From the NCBI GenBank assembly GCA_902536975.1, contig CACAZG010000002.1:1-64000 (forward strand): DNA of 64,000 bases, read 5' to 3'. Positions 1-8,629 of this stretch are shown here, one piece after another. Below the pieces are notes generated by a model. That model saw only the letters and a program-made list of their open reading frames with translations, searched no databases and was not told where the DNA came from. The DNA comes from an uncultured Pelagibacteraceae bacterium (lineage in GTDB: Bacteria; Pseudomonadota; Alphaproteobacteria; Pelagibacterales; Pelagibacteraceae). Numbering within the stretch: position 1 is the first letter of the stretch; each line of letters begins with the position of its first letter. Made by a program: the position numbers and the translations under genes.

Positions 1-575
1 TTATTTTTAGCAGCAATTTTTGATGCTATAATTCCAGAAATACCACCACCTATAATTAACACATCACAATGAACATGTTTATGGTCGTACAATTCAGGAT
101 CGGGTTTTGTTGGTGATTTCCCTAGTCCTGCGGACCATCTTATCAACGGTTCATAAATTTTTTTCCAGAAACTTTTAGGCCACATAAAAGTCTTATAATA
201 AAAACCTGCAGGTATAAATGGAGATATAAAATTGTTAATTCCTCCTATGTCAAAATTAACACTGGGCCAACAATTTTGACTTGAGGCTTTTAAACCTTCA
301 TACAATTCGATCTCTGTAGCTCTAACATTAGGTTCTGTTAAATCTGTATCGTCGTTAATTTGACATATCGCATTAGGTTCTTCTGATCCACAAGACATTA
401 TTCCTCTTGGACGGTGATATTTAAAGCTTCTACCAACTAAATGAACTCCATTTGAAATTAGGGCAGATGCTAAAGTATCACCTTCAAAACCGTGATAAGA
501 TTTTCCATTAAAATCGAATGAAACTATTTTAGTTTGATCTACGTGTTTGGTCTTATTAACTCTATATTTTGTCAT
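1..575 (-). CDS. soxA: Sarcosine oxidase alpha subunit (partial, N-terminal 191 codons)
   Basis: This is the N-terminal part of the large subunit of heterotetrameric sarcosine oxidase, which demethylates sarcosine to glycine and passes the one-carbon unit to tetrahydrofolate. The reading frame opens at ATG 575 (MTKYRVNKTK) directly after the soxD stop codon and leaves the window at base 1, so it is absent from the ORF track. An N-terminal ferredoxin-like region (GRSFKYHRPRGIMSCG) is followed by the start of a dinucleotide-binding fold (VLIIGGGISG) near the edge. It is the last visible gene of the soxB-soxD-soxA order. Recognition rests on family motifs and operon context. Confidence 0.9.
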   Translation of the reverse strand, partial: MTKYRVNKTKHVDQTKIVSFDFNGKSYHGFEGDTLASALISNGVHLVGRSFKYHRPRGIMSCGSEEPNAICQINDDTDLTEPNVRATEIELYEGLKASSQNCWPSVNFDIGGINNFISPFIPAGFYYKTFMWPKSFWKKIYEPLIRWSAGLGKSPTKPDPELYDHKHVHCDVLIIGGGISGIIASKIAAKN

Positions 576-851
576 TTATTCCACCGGTGGTTTTTCGCCC
601 ATTTTATAAACTGCGTGTATCTTGTCATTTGATGTGTCTCTAACCATATTAAACCATTTTCTACATCCATGAGCATGGTTCCATCTTTCTAACTGAACTC
701 CTTTAATATTCTTTCTCATAAATAGATATTCTGCCCATTGATCATCACTTAGCTCAGTTGGTTGTTTTGGTCTAACTATGTGAGCTTCACCTCCGCATGA
801 AAATTCACTTTGGTCTCTTTCACCACAATATGGACAATTTATTAAAAACAT
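576..851 (-). CDS. soxD: Sarcosine oxidase delta subunit
   Basis: Small zinc-binding subunit of heterotetrameric sarcosine oxidase, 91 aa. Cys6 and Cys9 (NCPYCG) and His59/Cys63 (NHAHGC) match the zinc ligands known for this subunit. The gene overlaps the soxB stop by one base and its own stop abuts the soxA start, so soxBDA is translated as a tightly coupled operon. This is one of the proteins in the window that keeps a complete zinc site. Confidence 0.95.
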   Translation of the reverse strand: MFLINCPYCGERDQSEFSCGGEAHIVRPKQPTELSDDQWAEYLFMRKNIKGVQLERWNHAHGCRKWFNMVRDTSNDKIHAVYKMGEKPPVE

Positions 852-2104
852 TAGTGTGCTACAGCGGCTGCACCATGCTCATCAACTAGATCTCCACTTA
901 CAAATCGATTAAGATTAAATGCAGCATTTAATTTATGTGGTTCATCATTAGCAATAGTGTGTGCAAATAAATCACCAGATCCAGGTGTTGCTTTAAAACC
1001 TCCAGTACCCCAACCACAGTTAAAATAGAGTCCTTTTATATTTGTTTTACTAATTATTGGACTTGCATCAGGACATATATCAACAATTCCTCCCCATTGT
1101 CTCAACATTTTCATTCGGCTAAAAATAGGGTACAGCTCCAATATTGCTTTTAATGTTCCTTCGACAACATCGTGACTACCTCTTTGAGTATAAGAAACAT
1201 AAGCATCCGTACCAGCGCCAATCACAAGTTCACCTTTGTCAGACTGACTAACATATGCGTGTACAGCGTTCGACATTACTACAGTATCAATTATTGGTTT
1301 AACTGGTTCTGAAACTAACGCTTGTAAAGGTTTACTTTCCAGTGGTAATTTTAATCCTGCCATGTTAGCAATTACACTTGAGTGTCCTGCTGCAACAACA
1401 CCAATTTTTTTTGTTTTTATAAATCCTTTTGATGTTTCAACACCTTCAACTTGATCTCCTATTCTTTTAATACCTTTAACTTCACAATTTTGAATTATAT
1501 CAACTCCCATTTCATTAGCTCCTCTTGCATAACCCCATGCAACAGCATCATGTCTAGCAGTTCCCGCTCTTCTTTGTAATGTTCCACCAAGAACAGGGTA
1601 TCTTATATCTGGAGAAGTATTTATTATTGGACAAAATTCTTTTACTTGATCTGTATTCAACCAAACTGCATCAATACCATTAAGTCTGTTTGCGTGAGTT
1701 CTTCTTTTTAAATCTCTTACATCTTGAAGGTTATGGGCTAAATTCATAACTCCCCTTTGACTGAACATTATATTATAATTTAATTCTTGAGATAAATTTT
1801 CCCAAATTTTTAATGCATGGTCGTATAATCCAGCACTTGCATCCCATAAATAATTTGATCTTATAATTGTAGTGTTTCTCCCTGTATTTCCTCCACCAAT
1901 CCAGCTTTTTTCTAATACAGCAATATTTCTCATGTTATGTTTTTTAGCTAGATAGTAAGCTGTTGCTAAACCGTGGCCACCACCACCTATTATAATAGCT
2001 TCATATTCTTTTTTTGGCTCAGGATCTCCCCAAGCTTGCTTCCAGTTTTCATGCTGTGAAAAAGCATTTTTAATAAGTGAGAATATCGAATATTTGTTTT
2101 TCAT
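851..2104 (-). CDS. soxB: Sarcosine oxidase beta subunit
   Basis: FAD/FMN subunit of heterotetrameric sarcosine oxidase, 417 aa. The FAD-binding Rossmann motif IIIGGGGHG lies near residues 37-45. His185 in RHDAVAW corresponds to the histidine that carries covalent FMN in this family. The C-terminal [15 protein letters not shown] motif is typical. It is first in the soxBDA operon. A 14-bp palindrome lies just upstream (2130-2143) in a possible promoter. In marine alphaproteobacteria this enzyme feeds glycine and one-carbon units from methylated amines or betaine; that role is inferred here. Confidence 0.95.
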   Translation of the reverse strand: MKNKYSIFSLIKNAFSQHENWKQAWGDPEPKKEYEAIIIGGGGHGLATAYYLAKKHNMRNIAVLEKSWIGGGNTGRNTTIIRSNYLWDASAGLYDHALKIWENLSQELNYNIMFSQRGVMNLAHNLQDVRDLKRRTHANRLNGIDAVWLNTDQVKEFCPIINTSPDIRYPVLGGTLQRRAGTARHDAVAWGYARGANEMGVDIIQNCEVKGIKRIGDQVEGVETSKGFIKTKKIGVVAAGHSSVIANMAGLKLPLESKPLQALVSEPVKPIIDTVVMSNAVHAYVSQSDKGELVIGAGTDAYVSYTQRGSHDVVEGTLKAILELYPIFSRMKMLRQWGGIVDICPDASPIISKTNIKGLYFNCGWGTGGFKATPGSGDLFAHTIANDEPHKLNAAFNLNRFVSGDLVDEHGAAAVAH

Positions 2105-2129
2105 AATTGCCAGAAATTACTTGATTAAT

Positions 2130-2143
2130 ATTGAATATTCAAT
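2130..2143. promoter_or_regulatory. Perfect 14-bp palindrome upstream of soxB
   Basis: ATTGAATATTCAAT is a perfect palindrome between the soxB start (2104) and tRNA-Ser (2169). On the minus strand it sits between a TTGAAA hexamer and an ATTAAT/TATTAA hexamer, where an operator would lie. In such AT-rich DNA it could be chance; no regulator is known from the window. Confidence 0.3.
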
Positions 2144-2168
2144 GATTTCAAGTTACACATCTATGTAC

Positions 2169-2263
2169 GGAAGGATGGGTGAGCTGGTTGAAACCAGCGG
2201 TTTGCTAAACCGCCGTACGCTTGAAAAGGTGTACCGAGGGTTCGAATCCCTCTCCTTCCGCCA
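2169..2263 (+). tRNA. tRNA-Ser (anticodon GCT)
   Basis: The acceptor stem GGAAGGA/TCCTTCC with discriminator G and encoded CCA is clear. The anticodon loop TTGCTAA gives GCT, and a long variable arm (class II) and the T arm GGGTTCGAATCCC are present. It decodes AGC/AGT. The CCA end directly abuts the stop codon of the convergent transglycosylase gene, leaving no 3' trailer. Confidence 0.97.
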
Positions 2264-4450
2264 TTAGTATAGTGGCTTATTTTTAAAAAAATCGCTGAGA
2301 TAAATCGGTTTTTGAGACAATATGTACCTATAAACATTATAATTTTCCAAAACTCTTTGAACGTAATTTCTTGTTTCTTTAAATTTTATTAGCTCAACCC
2401 AATCTACATAATCTATTTGTTTTTTTTGGGGATCTTTGTTTAATTTCTTCCAGTACTTAACTCTTTTGGGTCCTGCATTATAAGCAGCTGTAGCAAAAGG
2501 GTAGGATCCTTTATAATTACTAATCAATCCAGCAATATAATGAGATCCTAAATTTATATTATATTCAGGGTCAGTTGTTAATTTTGATTTAGAGTAAACA
2601 AGTTTAGCTTGCTTTGAAACTGTTTTAGCAGTGTATGGCATAAGCTGCATTAATCCTTGAGCACCAACTCTGCTTCTAGCCGAGGTATCAAATTCACTTT
2701 CCTGTCTTATAATAGATAATATTAAAGCTGGATCAGGAATTTTCCTGCCACCTACAAATTTTGGCACACTCATGATTGGGTAATTAAATTGGTTATGAAA
2801 TCTTTTTTGATATGAAGCTATTTTAGAAACTTGTATTGCAAAATCAAATCGTGAAATATTGGACGCCAGTTTCGCAGCTAAAACCTCGCTTCCTTTTTCT
2901 ATATTATCATTAGCTAAATGTCTTAATATATGTTTGGTGTATTTATCTTTATTTAAATAATCAAGTAGATCCACAATTGCGACAAGTTTTTTTAAATAAA
3001 ATTCTTGCTCATATTTATCATCAACAAACATTAATTTATCTAATTCAAATTTTTCTTGCGGTTTAACTTTCATATGTGAAAGTTGTCCATAATAAGTTGT
3101 TAAATATTTTGATCCTTCAAAATACCATTTGTTAGAATTTTCTTTATCATTAACTTTTTCATAAGTTCTTCCCAACCAGTAAGCACCTCTAGAAAGACTT
3201 ATTGGGTAGTTAACACTGTAATAAAAATTTTTAAAATGGTTTTCTGCCAGCTCAGGTCTTTTTAAAAAACTTAATGCTATCCAGCCGCTCATCCATTCGG
3301 CTTCTGCATATTCAGGACCCTCTGACATTGCATGTTTTGAAACTATTTTATAAGCAGTATTATATTTTTTTTTATATAATAAAGATCTTCCAATTATTGA
3401 TCTTTCTTTCCACCATTTATCAGGTCTAACTAAATATTCCTTTGTATTTTGAATATTATTTAATATTTCTAATGAACTATCTACTCGACCTTTTTTTCTT
3501 CTCCATTTTAACCTGTCATATTTTAAGCCAGGGTCATTTTTTAATTTTTGTGGTACTTTTTTTATTGCCTCATCAACACCATAGCCTCTACTTATTAATA
3601 TTTGTCTAGCTGTATAAAGTAATTGATAATCTTTTGGTAAATATCTAATAATTCTTTTTAGGTCCCAGTGTTTACCTTCCCACGCATAATAATCTGCTCG
3701 TTTAATATAATCTGATGTATCTAAAGTATTTTTAAACTTCTTTCTAAAATATTTTAAGCTATTTGTATTTAAGTCAGCATTTACAAAACCTTCTTTGACA
3801 AGCTTAATCCCTTCACCCGATCTACCAACTCTTATCAAACTTTCACCTAACATCATTTTTCCATATCCACTTAAGGGTTCATTTTTTGTAAACCAATTAA
3901 TTATTTCTGAAGGTGATTGATTTTGTAAATTGATCTTGTGTTCAGCTAGATATTTAATTCTATCAAATCTTGGATAATCTTTAACCCTTTCAATAAACCT
4001 CTTATATTCAGAAAATGGCGCTTTGTTTCCAGATGTTAATAAATGTCTCCATTCGATAAAATCGTAAATTGAGGGGGCTCTAGCCTTTTTTGCAACTATT
4101 TTAGCATCTTTCCAATTAGACTTTTCCATAAATTTAATTGCTTGGTTTGCATAATCAAAATCTCTTTCACTATAGTATTTTGTTTTTTTTGCAGTCCTTA
4201 ATAACTGTTTTTTAACAAAGAGTGGTTTTTTTGGAGGTAATAAAATTCCAAATATTTCTTTAGGTAGATCTTTATCATTTTTTAAGCTTTGTTTTTCATC
4301 AACAGTGCCTGGTTTAAAAGGAGGTATAATTAACTTGCTTTTATAAGATGGTTTTTTTTTCGGTATTATTAATTCATTTGAATATGATGATTGAAAAAAG
4401 CTCAAAAAAAATATAATTGTAAATAAGAATTTAGATTTTCTAAAAATCAT
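2264..4450 (-). CDS. slt: Soluble lytic murein transglycosylase (Slt type)
   Basis: Cleaves peptidoglycan glycan strands in the periplasm to give 1,6-anhydromuropeptides. A hydrophobic N-terminal signal (FLFTIIFFLSFFQSSYS) precedes a long alpha-solenoid region. The C-terminal SLT domain has IIRQESEFDTSARSRVGAQGLMQLMP, with the catalytic Glu in QES, and the AAYNAGP motif. I prefer ATG 4450 (MIFRKSK) to the upstream TTG at 4459 because TTG adds only three residues. It is divergent from dapA with 27 bp between the starts. Its stop abuts the CCA of tRNA-Ser. Confidence 0.93.
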   Translation of the reverse strand: MIFRKSKFLFTIIFFLSFFQSSYSNELIIPKKKPSYKSKLIIPPFKPGTVDEKQSLKNDKDLPKEIFGILLPPKKPLFVKKQLLRTAKKTKYYSERDFDYANQAIKFMEKSNWKDAKIVAKKARAPSIYDFIEWRHLLTSGNKAPFSEYKRFIERVKDYPRFDRIKYLAEHKINLQNQSPSEIINWFTKNEPLSGYGKMMLGESLIRVGRSGEGIKLVKEGFVNADLNTNSLKYFRKKFKNTLDTSDYIKRADYYAWEGKHWDLKRIIRYLPKDYQLLYTARQILISRGYGVDEAIKKVPQKLKNDPGLKYDRLKWRRKKGRVDSSLEILNNIQNTKEYLVRPDKWWKERSIIGRSLLYKKKYNTAYKIVSKHAMSEGPEYAEAEWMSGWIALSFLKRPELAENHFKNFYYSVNYPISLSRGAYWLGRTYEKVNDKENSNKWYFEGSKYLTTYYGQLSHMKVKPQEKFELDKLMFVDDKYEQEFYLKKLVAIVDLLDYLNKDKYTKHILRHLANDNIEKGSEVLAAKLASNISRFDFAIQVSKIASYQKRFHNQFNYPIMSVPKFVGGRKIPDPALILSIIRQESEFDTSARSRVGAQGLMQLMPYTAKTVSKQAKLVYSKSKLTTDPEYNINLGSHYIAGLISNYKGSYPFATAAYNAGPKRVKYWKKLNKDPQKKQIDYVDWVELIKFKETRNYVQRVLENYNVYRYILSQKPIYLSDFFKNKPLY

Positions 4451-4466
4451 TTCTAACAACTTATGA

Positions 4467-4472
4467 TATAAA
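4467..4472 (+). promoter_or_regulatory. -10 element of a likely leaderless dapA promoter
   Basis: TATAAA lies 5 nt before the dapA ATG, inside the 18-mer ATGATATAAATATTTATG that recurs with one mismatch before rel (6325-6342). A start site 6-7 nt after this box would fall on the start codon. No clear -35 box is seen. Confidence 0.4.
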
Positions 4473-4477
4473 TATTT

Positions 4478-5364
4478 ATGTTTAAAGGTTCAAATGTGGC
4501 TTTAGTAACACCTTTTAAAGGCGATAGTCTTGATGAGGAAACTTACATTAAAATTATTAATTTCCATTTAGAAAATGGCACAAATGGACTTGTGCCAGCA
4601 GGTACAACAGGCGAATCTCCAACTTTATCACATAACGAACATGAAAAAGTAATTGAGCTTTGTATACAAGAGGCAAAAGGAAAGATACCAGTAATAGCTG
4701 GAACAGGATCTAATTCAACTGCTGAAGCAATTTCACTAACAAAGCATGCTGAAAAAGCTGGAGCCGATGGTGCCTTGATTGTAACCCCATATTACAATAA
4801 ACCTACTCAGGAGGGCTTATATGCCCATTATAAAGCTATTAATGACAACTGTGGGATACCTATAATAATTTACAATATTCCGGGTAGATCAGTGATAGAT
4901 ATGACAGTTGATACAATGGCTAGATTATTTGAGCTTAAAAACATAGTTGGAGTTAAAGATGCAACTGGAGATCTGGATAGAGTTGATGAAACATTTAAAA
5001 AATTGGTAATGAATTTGTTCAATTAACAGGCGAGGATGGACTAGCTTTTGAATATAATAAAAGGGGAGGTGTAGGATGTATTTCAGTAACAGCTAATATT
5101 GCTCCAAAGATGTGTTCAGACATGCAAAAATTTTCTAAATCAATTGATAAAGATGAATTAAAAAGAGCAGAGGAAATTGATAAAAAACTACAACCTGTTC
5201 ATAAATCATTATTTATTGAAAGTAATCCGTCTCCAGTAAAATATGCTGCAAAACTTATTGGTCTCTGTGACGACAAAGTCAGACTGCCACTAGTAACAGT
5301 TTTAGAAAAAACTAAAAGTGAAGTGAAAAAAGCTCTTTTATCAGCCGAATTAATTAATGAATAA
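4478..5364 (+). CDS. dapA: 4-hydroxy-tetrahydrodipicolinate synthase, interrupted by a frameshift
   Basis: First committed enzyme of the lysine/diaminopimelate pathway, condensing pyruvate with aspartate semialdehyde. The track splits it into 182-aa and 84-aa ORFs. The first holds the TIM-barrel motifs GTTGESPTL, Tyr132 (IIYNIPGRS) and Schiff-base Lys160 (VGVKDATG). The second continues with the normal C-terminal region. Adding one A to the A6 run at 4997-5002 restores ...[40 protein letters not shown]... and a 295-aa protein of normal length. It overlaps smpB by 8 bp. It is either a base-calling error in a homopolymer or a real lesion or slippage site. Confidence 0.9.
4997..5002 (+). other. 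A6 homopolymer at the dapA frameshift
   Basis: The frame of dapA is lost in ttt aaaaaa ttgg. One extra A restores the full-length reading frame downstream. Nothing else in the flanking 150 bases departs from the family sequence. Confidence 0.85.
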
Positions 5365-5827
5365 CAAAACCAATACTGGTTTTAAAATTATTACAATAAA
5401 TAGAAAAGCATCTTTTAATTATTTTTTTAAGGAACTATTTGAAGCAGGAATAGTCTTAAAAGGATCCGAGATAAAATCTGTAAGATTAGGAAAGATTAAT
5501 ATTGCGGATTCATATGCTATTGACAAAGAGGGAGAAATATTTCTGATAAACTCACATATACCTATCTATAAGCAAGCAAGTTATTCAAATCATAATCCAT
5601 ATTCTGAAAGAAAATTATTACTTAATAAAAAAGAAATTAATAAGATAATTGGTAGAATTCATGAGGACGGGCTAACTATCGTACCTACTAAAATGTATTT
5701 TAAAAAAGGAAAAGCTAAATTAGAAATTGCTGTTGCTAAAGGTAAAAAGCAATTTGATAAAAGACTTACAAAAAAAACAAGAGATTGGAACCGTGAAAAA
5801 GCAAGATACATCAGGAAATCAAGTTAA
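5357..5827 (+). CDS. smpB: SsrA-binding protein SmpB
   Basis: Binds tmRNA and brings it to stalled ribosomes for trans-translation. The protein is 156 aa, the usual length, with the conserved [13 protein letters not shown] and GKKQFDKR segments and the basic C-terminal tail ([12 protein letters not shown]) that reads the empty mRNA channel. It overlaps the end of dapA by 8 bp and the start of folK by 35 bp. No tmRNA gene was recognised in this window. Confidence 0.95.
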   Translation: MNNKTNTGFKIITINRKASFNYFFKELFEAGIVLKGSEIKSVRLGKINIADSYAIDKEGEIFLINSHIPIYKQASYSNHNPYSERKLLLNKKEINKIIGRIHEDGLTIVPTKMYFKKGKAKLEIAVAKGKKQFDKRLTKKTRDWNREKARYIRKSS

Positions 5828-6323
5828 TTCTGTTTATCTTGCTTTTGGTTCTAACTTGGGTGATAGAAAAAATAACTTAAATAAAGCTTTAAGTTTATTA
5901 AAAAAAGAAAATATTATTATTAAAAAGACATCAAAATTGTATAGATCAAAATCCTGGCCAAATGAAAATTTCCCTGAATTTTTCAATTTTGTAACATTAA
6001 TTGAAACAAAAATTAATTTAAAAAAATTATTCTTCAAAATCAAAAACGTTGAATCTAAAATTGGAAGAATTAAATCAAAAAGAAATTTTCCCAGAGTTTG
6101 TGATATTGATATTATTGATTTTAATGGTCAAATAATTCAAAAAAAAATTGGGATTAATGAAATCAATGTACCTCATGAAAGAATGCACAGTAGAAATTTT
6201 GTATTAGTTCCATTATTTGAAATAAATAAAGATTGGTTTCATCCTAAACTTAACAAAAACATAGTATTTTTGTTATCAAATTTATCTTCTGAACAATTAT
6301 TGGGTATTAAAATTGTTCAATAA
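5793..6323 (+). CDS. folK: 2-amino-4-hydroxy-6-hydroxymethyldihydropteridine pyrophosphokinase
   Basis: Transfers pyrophosphate from ATP to the pterin in folate synthesis. The start of the HPPK fold is [16 protein letters not shown], and the catalytic/metal-binding segments are [15 protein letters not shown] and [13 protein letters not shown]. The track opens the ORF at 5727 with residues unlike HPPK. GTG 5793 gives a 176-aa protein with a short lead before the conserved strand, so I use it. The 5' end overlaps smpB by 35 bp. Confidence 0.88.
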   Translation: MKKQDTSGNQVNSVYLAFGSNLGDRKNNLNKALSLLKKENIIIKKTSKLYRSKSWPNENFPEFFNFVTLIETKINLKKLFFKIKNVESKIGRIKSKRNFPRVCDIDIIDFNGQIIQKKIGINEINVPHERMHSRNFVLVPLFEINKDWFHPKLNKNIVFLLSNLSSEQLLGIKIVQ

Positions 6324-6328
6324 AATGA

Positions 6329-6334
6329 TATAAA
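6329..6334 (+). promoter_or_regulatory. -10 element of a likely leaderless rel promoter
   Basis: TATAAA lies 5 nt before the rel ATG within ATGATATAAATAATTATG, matching 17 of 18 bases of the sequence before dapA at the same spacing. It probably gives a leaderless or near-leaderless mRNA. No convincing -35 hexamer is seen. Confidence 0.4.
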
Positions 6335-6339
6335 TAATT

Positions 6340-8082
6340 ATGCTTAAATCTGAGGAATTAATAAATAAAGTTAAAAATTATAACAAATTTTTAAATCCTG
6401 AAACTTTATCAAAAGCTTACGATTTTGCTTTAAAAGCTCATGAAAAACAAAAAAGAGATGAAGGATCGCCATATATTATTCACCCAATTGCGGTTGCAGA
6501 TATTTTAACAGAGTTAAAACTCGATAGTGCCACAATAGCAACAGGACTACTTCATGATACAATCGAAGATACTTACGCAACTTACAACACTATAGAATCT
6601 GAGTTCGGTAAAGAAGTTGCTGATTTGGTTGATGGAGTTACAAAAATTTCAGTTTTTGAAAATCAAGCAATTTCAAATTCTAAAGCTGAAAACTTTAGAA
6701 AACTAATTTTAGCAACTTCTAAAGATATAAGAGTTTTGCTTGTTAAACTAGCAGACAGATTGCATAACATGCGAACAATAAAAGTTGTAGAGAAAGAAAA
6801 ACAAATTAGAAAAGCAAAAGAGACTATGGAAATCTATGCTCCACTTGCCGATAGAATGGGAATGCATCGTATAAGAGATGAACTAGAAGATCTTTCCTTT
6901 GAAGTTTTAAATGAGGATGCAAGAAAATTAATTAAAGATCGATTGGATAAAATTAAAGAAAATAACCTTATTAATTTTAATAATATTTCTGATCAATTCT
7001 CTGAAATTTTAAAAGATAAAAATATAAATCCTCAAATTGTTGGACGAGAGAAAACTCCTTTTTCAATTTGGAGGAAAATTCAAAAGAAGAGAACCTCACT
7101 TGAGCAGATTACTGACATAATTGGATTTAGAATTATATTAGAGAATATTGATGATTGTTATAAATCATTAGGTATTTTTCATAGCAAATGGAATTGTATT
7201 CCAGGTAAATTCAAAGATTATATTTCTTCACCAAAAATTAACAAATATCAATCATTACATACTGCAATAATTGGACCAAACAAGAGACCAATAGAGATTC
7301 AGTTAAGAACTAAACAAATGCATGAATTTGCGGAAAGAGGTATTGCGTCACACTGGAAATATAAATCATCTGAAAAATTTAATTCTTTGACTTGGAAAGA
7401 ATATGATTGGTTAGCAGATTTAGTTGAAATTATTGATAAAAATGAAAATCCAGATGATTCTTATGAGTATACAAAACTTCAAATGTTCCAAGAAAATGCT
7501 TTTTGCTTTACACCGAAAGGATCTATCATAAAACTTCCAAAGGATGCTACACCTATTGATTTTGCTTATGCTGTGCATACACAAATAGGTGATGCAGCAA
7601 TTGGTTGTGAAATAAATGGAAAAGACAGTGCTTTACAATCTATATTGAGAAATGGCGATGTTGTAAAAATAATTACTTCAAAAAAAGCCTCACCCTCATT
7701 ACACTGGTTATCAAGCACAAAGACTGGAAAAGCGAGAGCTGCGATTAGACGTTATTGGCAGTATCGCGAAAACAATAAACCAATTAAAGAAAAAAAATAT
7801 AATACTACTCTTTGGATATCTCTTCCTGATGAACCTGGTAAAATGGGCGACGTCACAACAATGATAGGTGAAAATTTTGTAAACATTTCTAGTGTAGAAA
7901 TGGTTGAAAAACTTAACGGAAGAATCAATTTCAAATTTAATTTGATTATACATGATCTTAAAAACTTTACAAAATTGATAAGTGAACTAAAACAAAAAGA
8001 ATATAAATTTAAAATTATAAGACATAAAAATAAAAAATATGCTTTCTTTAAAAAACTCTTTAGCAGTTTTAAGAAAAACTGA
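6340..8082 (+). CDS. rel: Bifunctional (p)ppGpp synthetase/hydrolase, shortened C-terminal region
   Basis: Makes and degrades (p)ppGpp. The order is: HD hydrolase (HPIAVADILTE, LLHDTIEDT), synthetase (REKTPFSIWRKIQKK, DIIGFRIIL, YQSLHTAIIG, EIQLRT), TGS (CFTPKGSIIKLPKDATPIDFAYAVH) and a C-terminal ACT-like domain (ISLPDEPGKMGDVTTMIGENF). The protein is 580 aa against roughly 700-750 for usual long Rel/SpoT proteins. The helical and zinc-finger part between TGS and ACT appears to be missing, because the sequence passes from AIRRYWQYREN to ACT within about 20 residues. It overlaps pyrE by 44 bp. Confidence 0.93.
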   Translation: MLKSEELINKVKNYNKFLNPETLSKAYDFALKAHEKQKRDEGSPYIIHPIAVADILTELKLDSATIATGLLHDTIEDTYATYNTIESEFGKEVADLVDGVTKISVFENQAISNSKAENFRKLILATSKDIRVLLVKLADRLHNMRTIKVVEKEKQIRKAKETMEIYAPLADRMGMHRIRDELEDLSFEVLNEDARKLIKDRLDKIKENNLINFNNISDQFSEILKDKNINPQIVGREKTPFSIWRKIQKKRTSLEQITDIIGFRIILENIDDCYKSLGIFHSKWNCIPGKFKDYISSPKINKYQSLHTAIIGPNKRPIEIQLRTKQMHEFAERGIASHWKYKSSEKFNSLTWKEYDWLADLVEIIDKNENPDDSYEYTKLQMFQENAFCFTPKGSIIKLPKDATPIDFAYAVHTQIGDAAIGCEINGKDSALQSILRNGDVVKIITSKKASPSLHWLSSTKTGKARAAIRRYWQYRENNKPIKEKKYNTTLWISLPDEPGKMGDVTTMIGENFVNISSVEMVEKLNGRINFKFNLIIHDLKNFTKLISELKQKEYKFKIIRHKNKKYAFFKKLFSSFKKN

Positions 8083-8629
8083 TGCGCTGTTAGACGGTCA
8101 TTTTGTATTATCTTCAGGTCTACATTCACCATCTTATGTACAGTGTGCAAAATTACTTAGTTTCCCAAACAAGTCTGAAAAATTTACAAGATCTTTGGCA
8201 AACAAAATCAAAAGAACATTTAAAAATATTGATTTAATCCTTTCTCCAGCAATGGGTGGAATTGTTATTGGTTATGAGGTCGGAAGAATTTTGAGGAAAG
8301 AAACAATTTTTTGTGAACGAGTAAATGGAACTTTTAAATTAAGAAGAGGCTTCAAAATAAAAAAAAAATCAAGAGTTTTAATTATTGAAGATGTTATAAC
8401 GACAGGAAAATCAAGTCTAGAATGTGTAAAATTAGTAAAAAAATCTGGTGCAGTTCTGTTAGGATTTGCTTGTTTAATTGATAGATCTGAAAAAAAAACT
8501 TTAAAAATCAAAGGAAAAAAAATTGTTACACAAATAAAATTAAAAATTCCTACATATAAAGAAAATAATATTCCTGAAACTTTAAAAAAAATTCCAATTA
8601 CAAAACCTGGGAGTAGATTTATAAAATGA
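8039..8629 (+). CDS. pyrE: Orotate phosphoribosyltransferase
   Basis: Converts orotate and PRPP to OMP in pyrimidine synthesis. GHFVLSSGLHSPSYVQCAKL is the N-terminal OPRT signature and VLIIEDVITTGKS is the PRPP-binding loop. The length of 196 aa fits the family. The start at ATG 8039 lies inside the rel C-terminus (44-bp overlap). I keep it because homology-like sequence begins within ten residues of it. It is followed by pdxJ with an ATGA overlap. Confidence 0.93.
   Translation: MLSLKNSLAVLRKTDALLDGHFVLSSGLHSPSYVQCAKLLSFPNKSEKFTRSLANKIKRTFKNIDLILSPAMGGIVIGYEVGRILRKETIFCERVNGTFKLRRGFKIKKKSRVLIIEDVITTGKSSLECVKLVKKSGAVLLGFACLIDRSEKKTLKIKGKKIVTQIKLKIPTYKENNIPETLKKIPITKPGSRFIK

Noticed and set aside
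5727-5792. Upstream part of the track's folK ORF
   Set aside because: These residues are an out-of-frame reading of the smpB C-terminus; HPPK similarity begins after GTG 5793.
7711-8150. Minus-strand ORFs across rel/pyrE
   Set aside because: Shadow frames of conserved genes with no family features. The same holds for the other antisense ORFs in the track, for example 20735..20956, 24272..24604 and 52269..52502.
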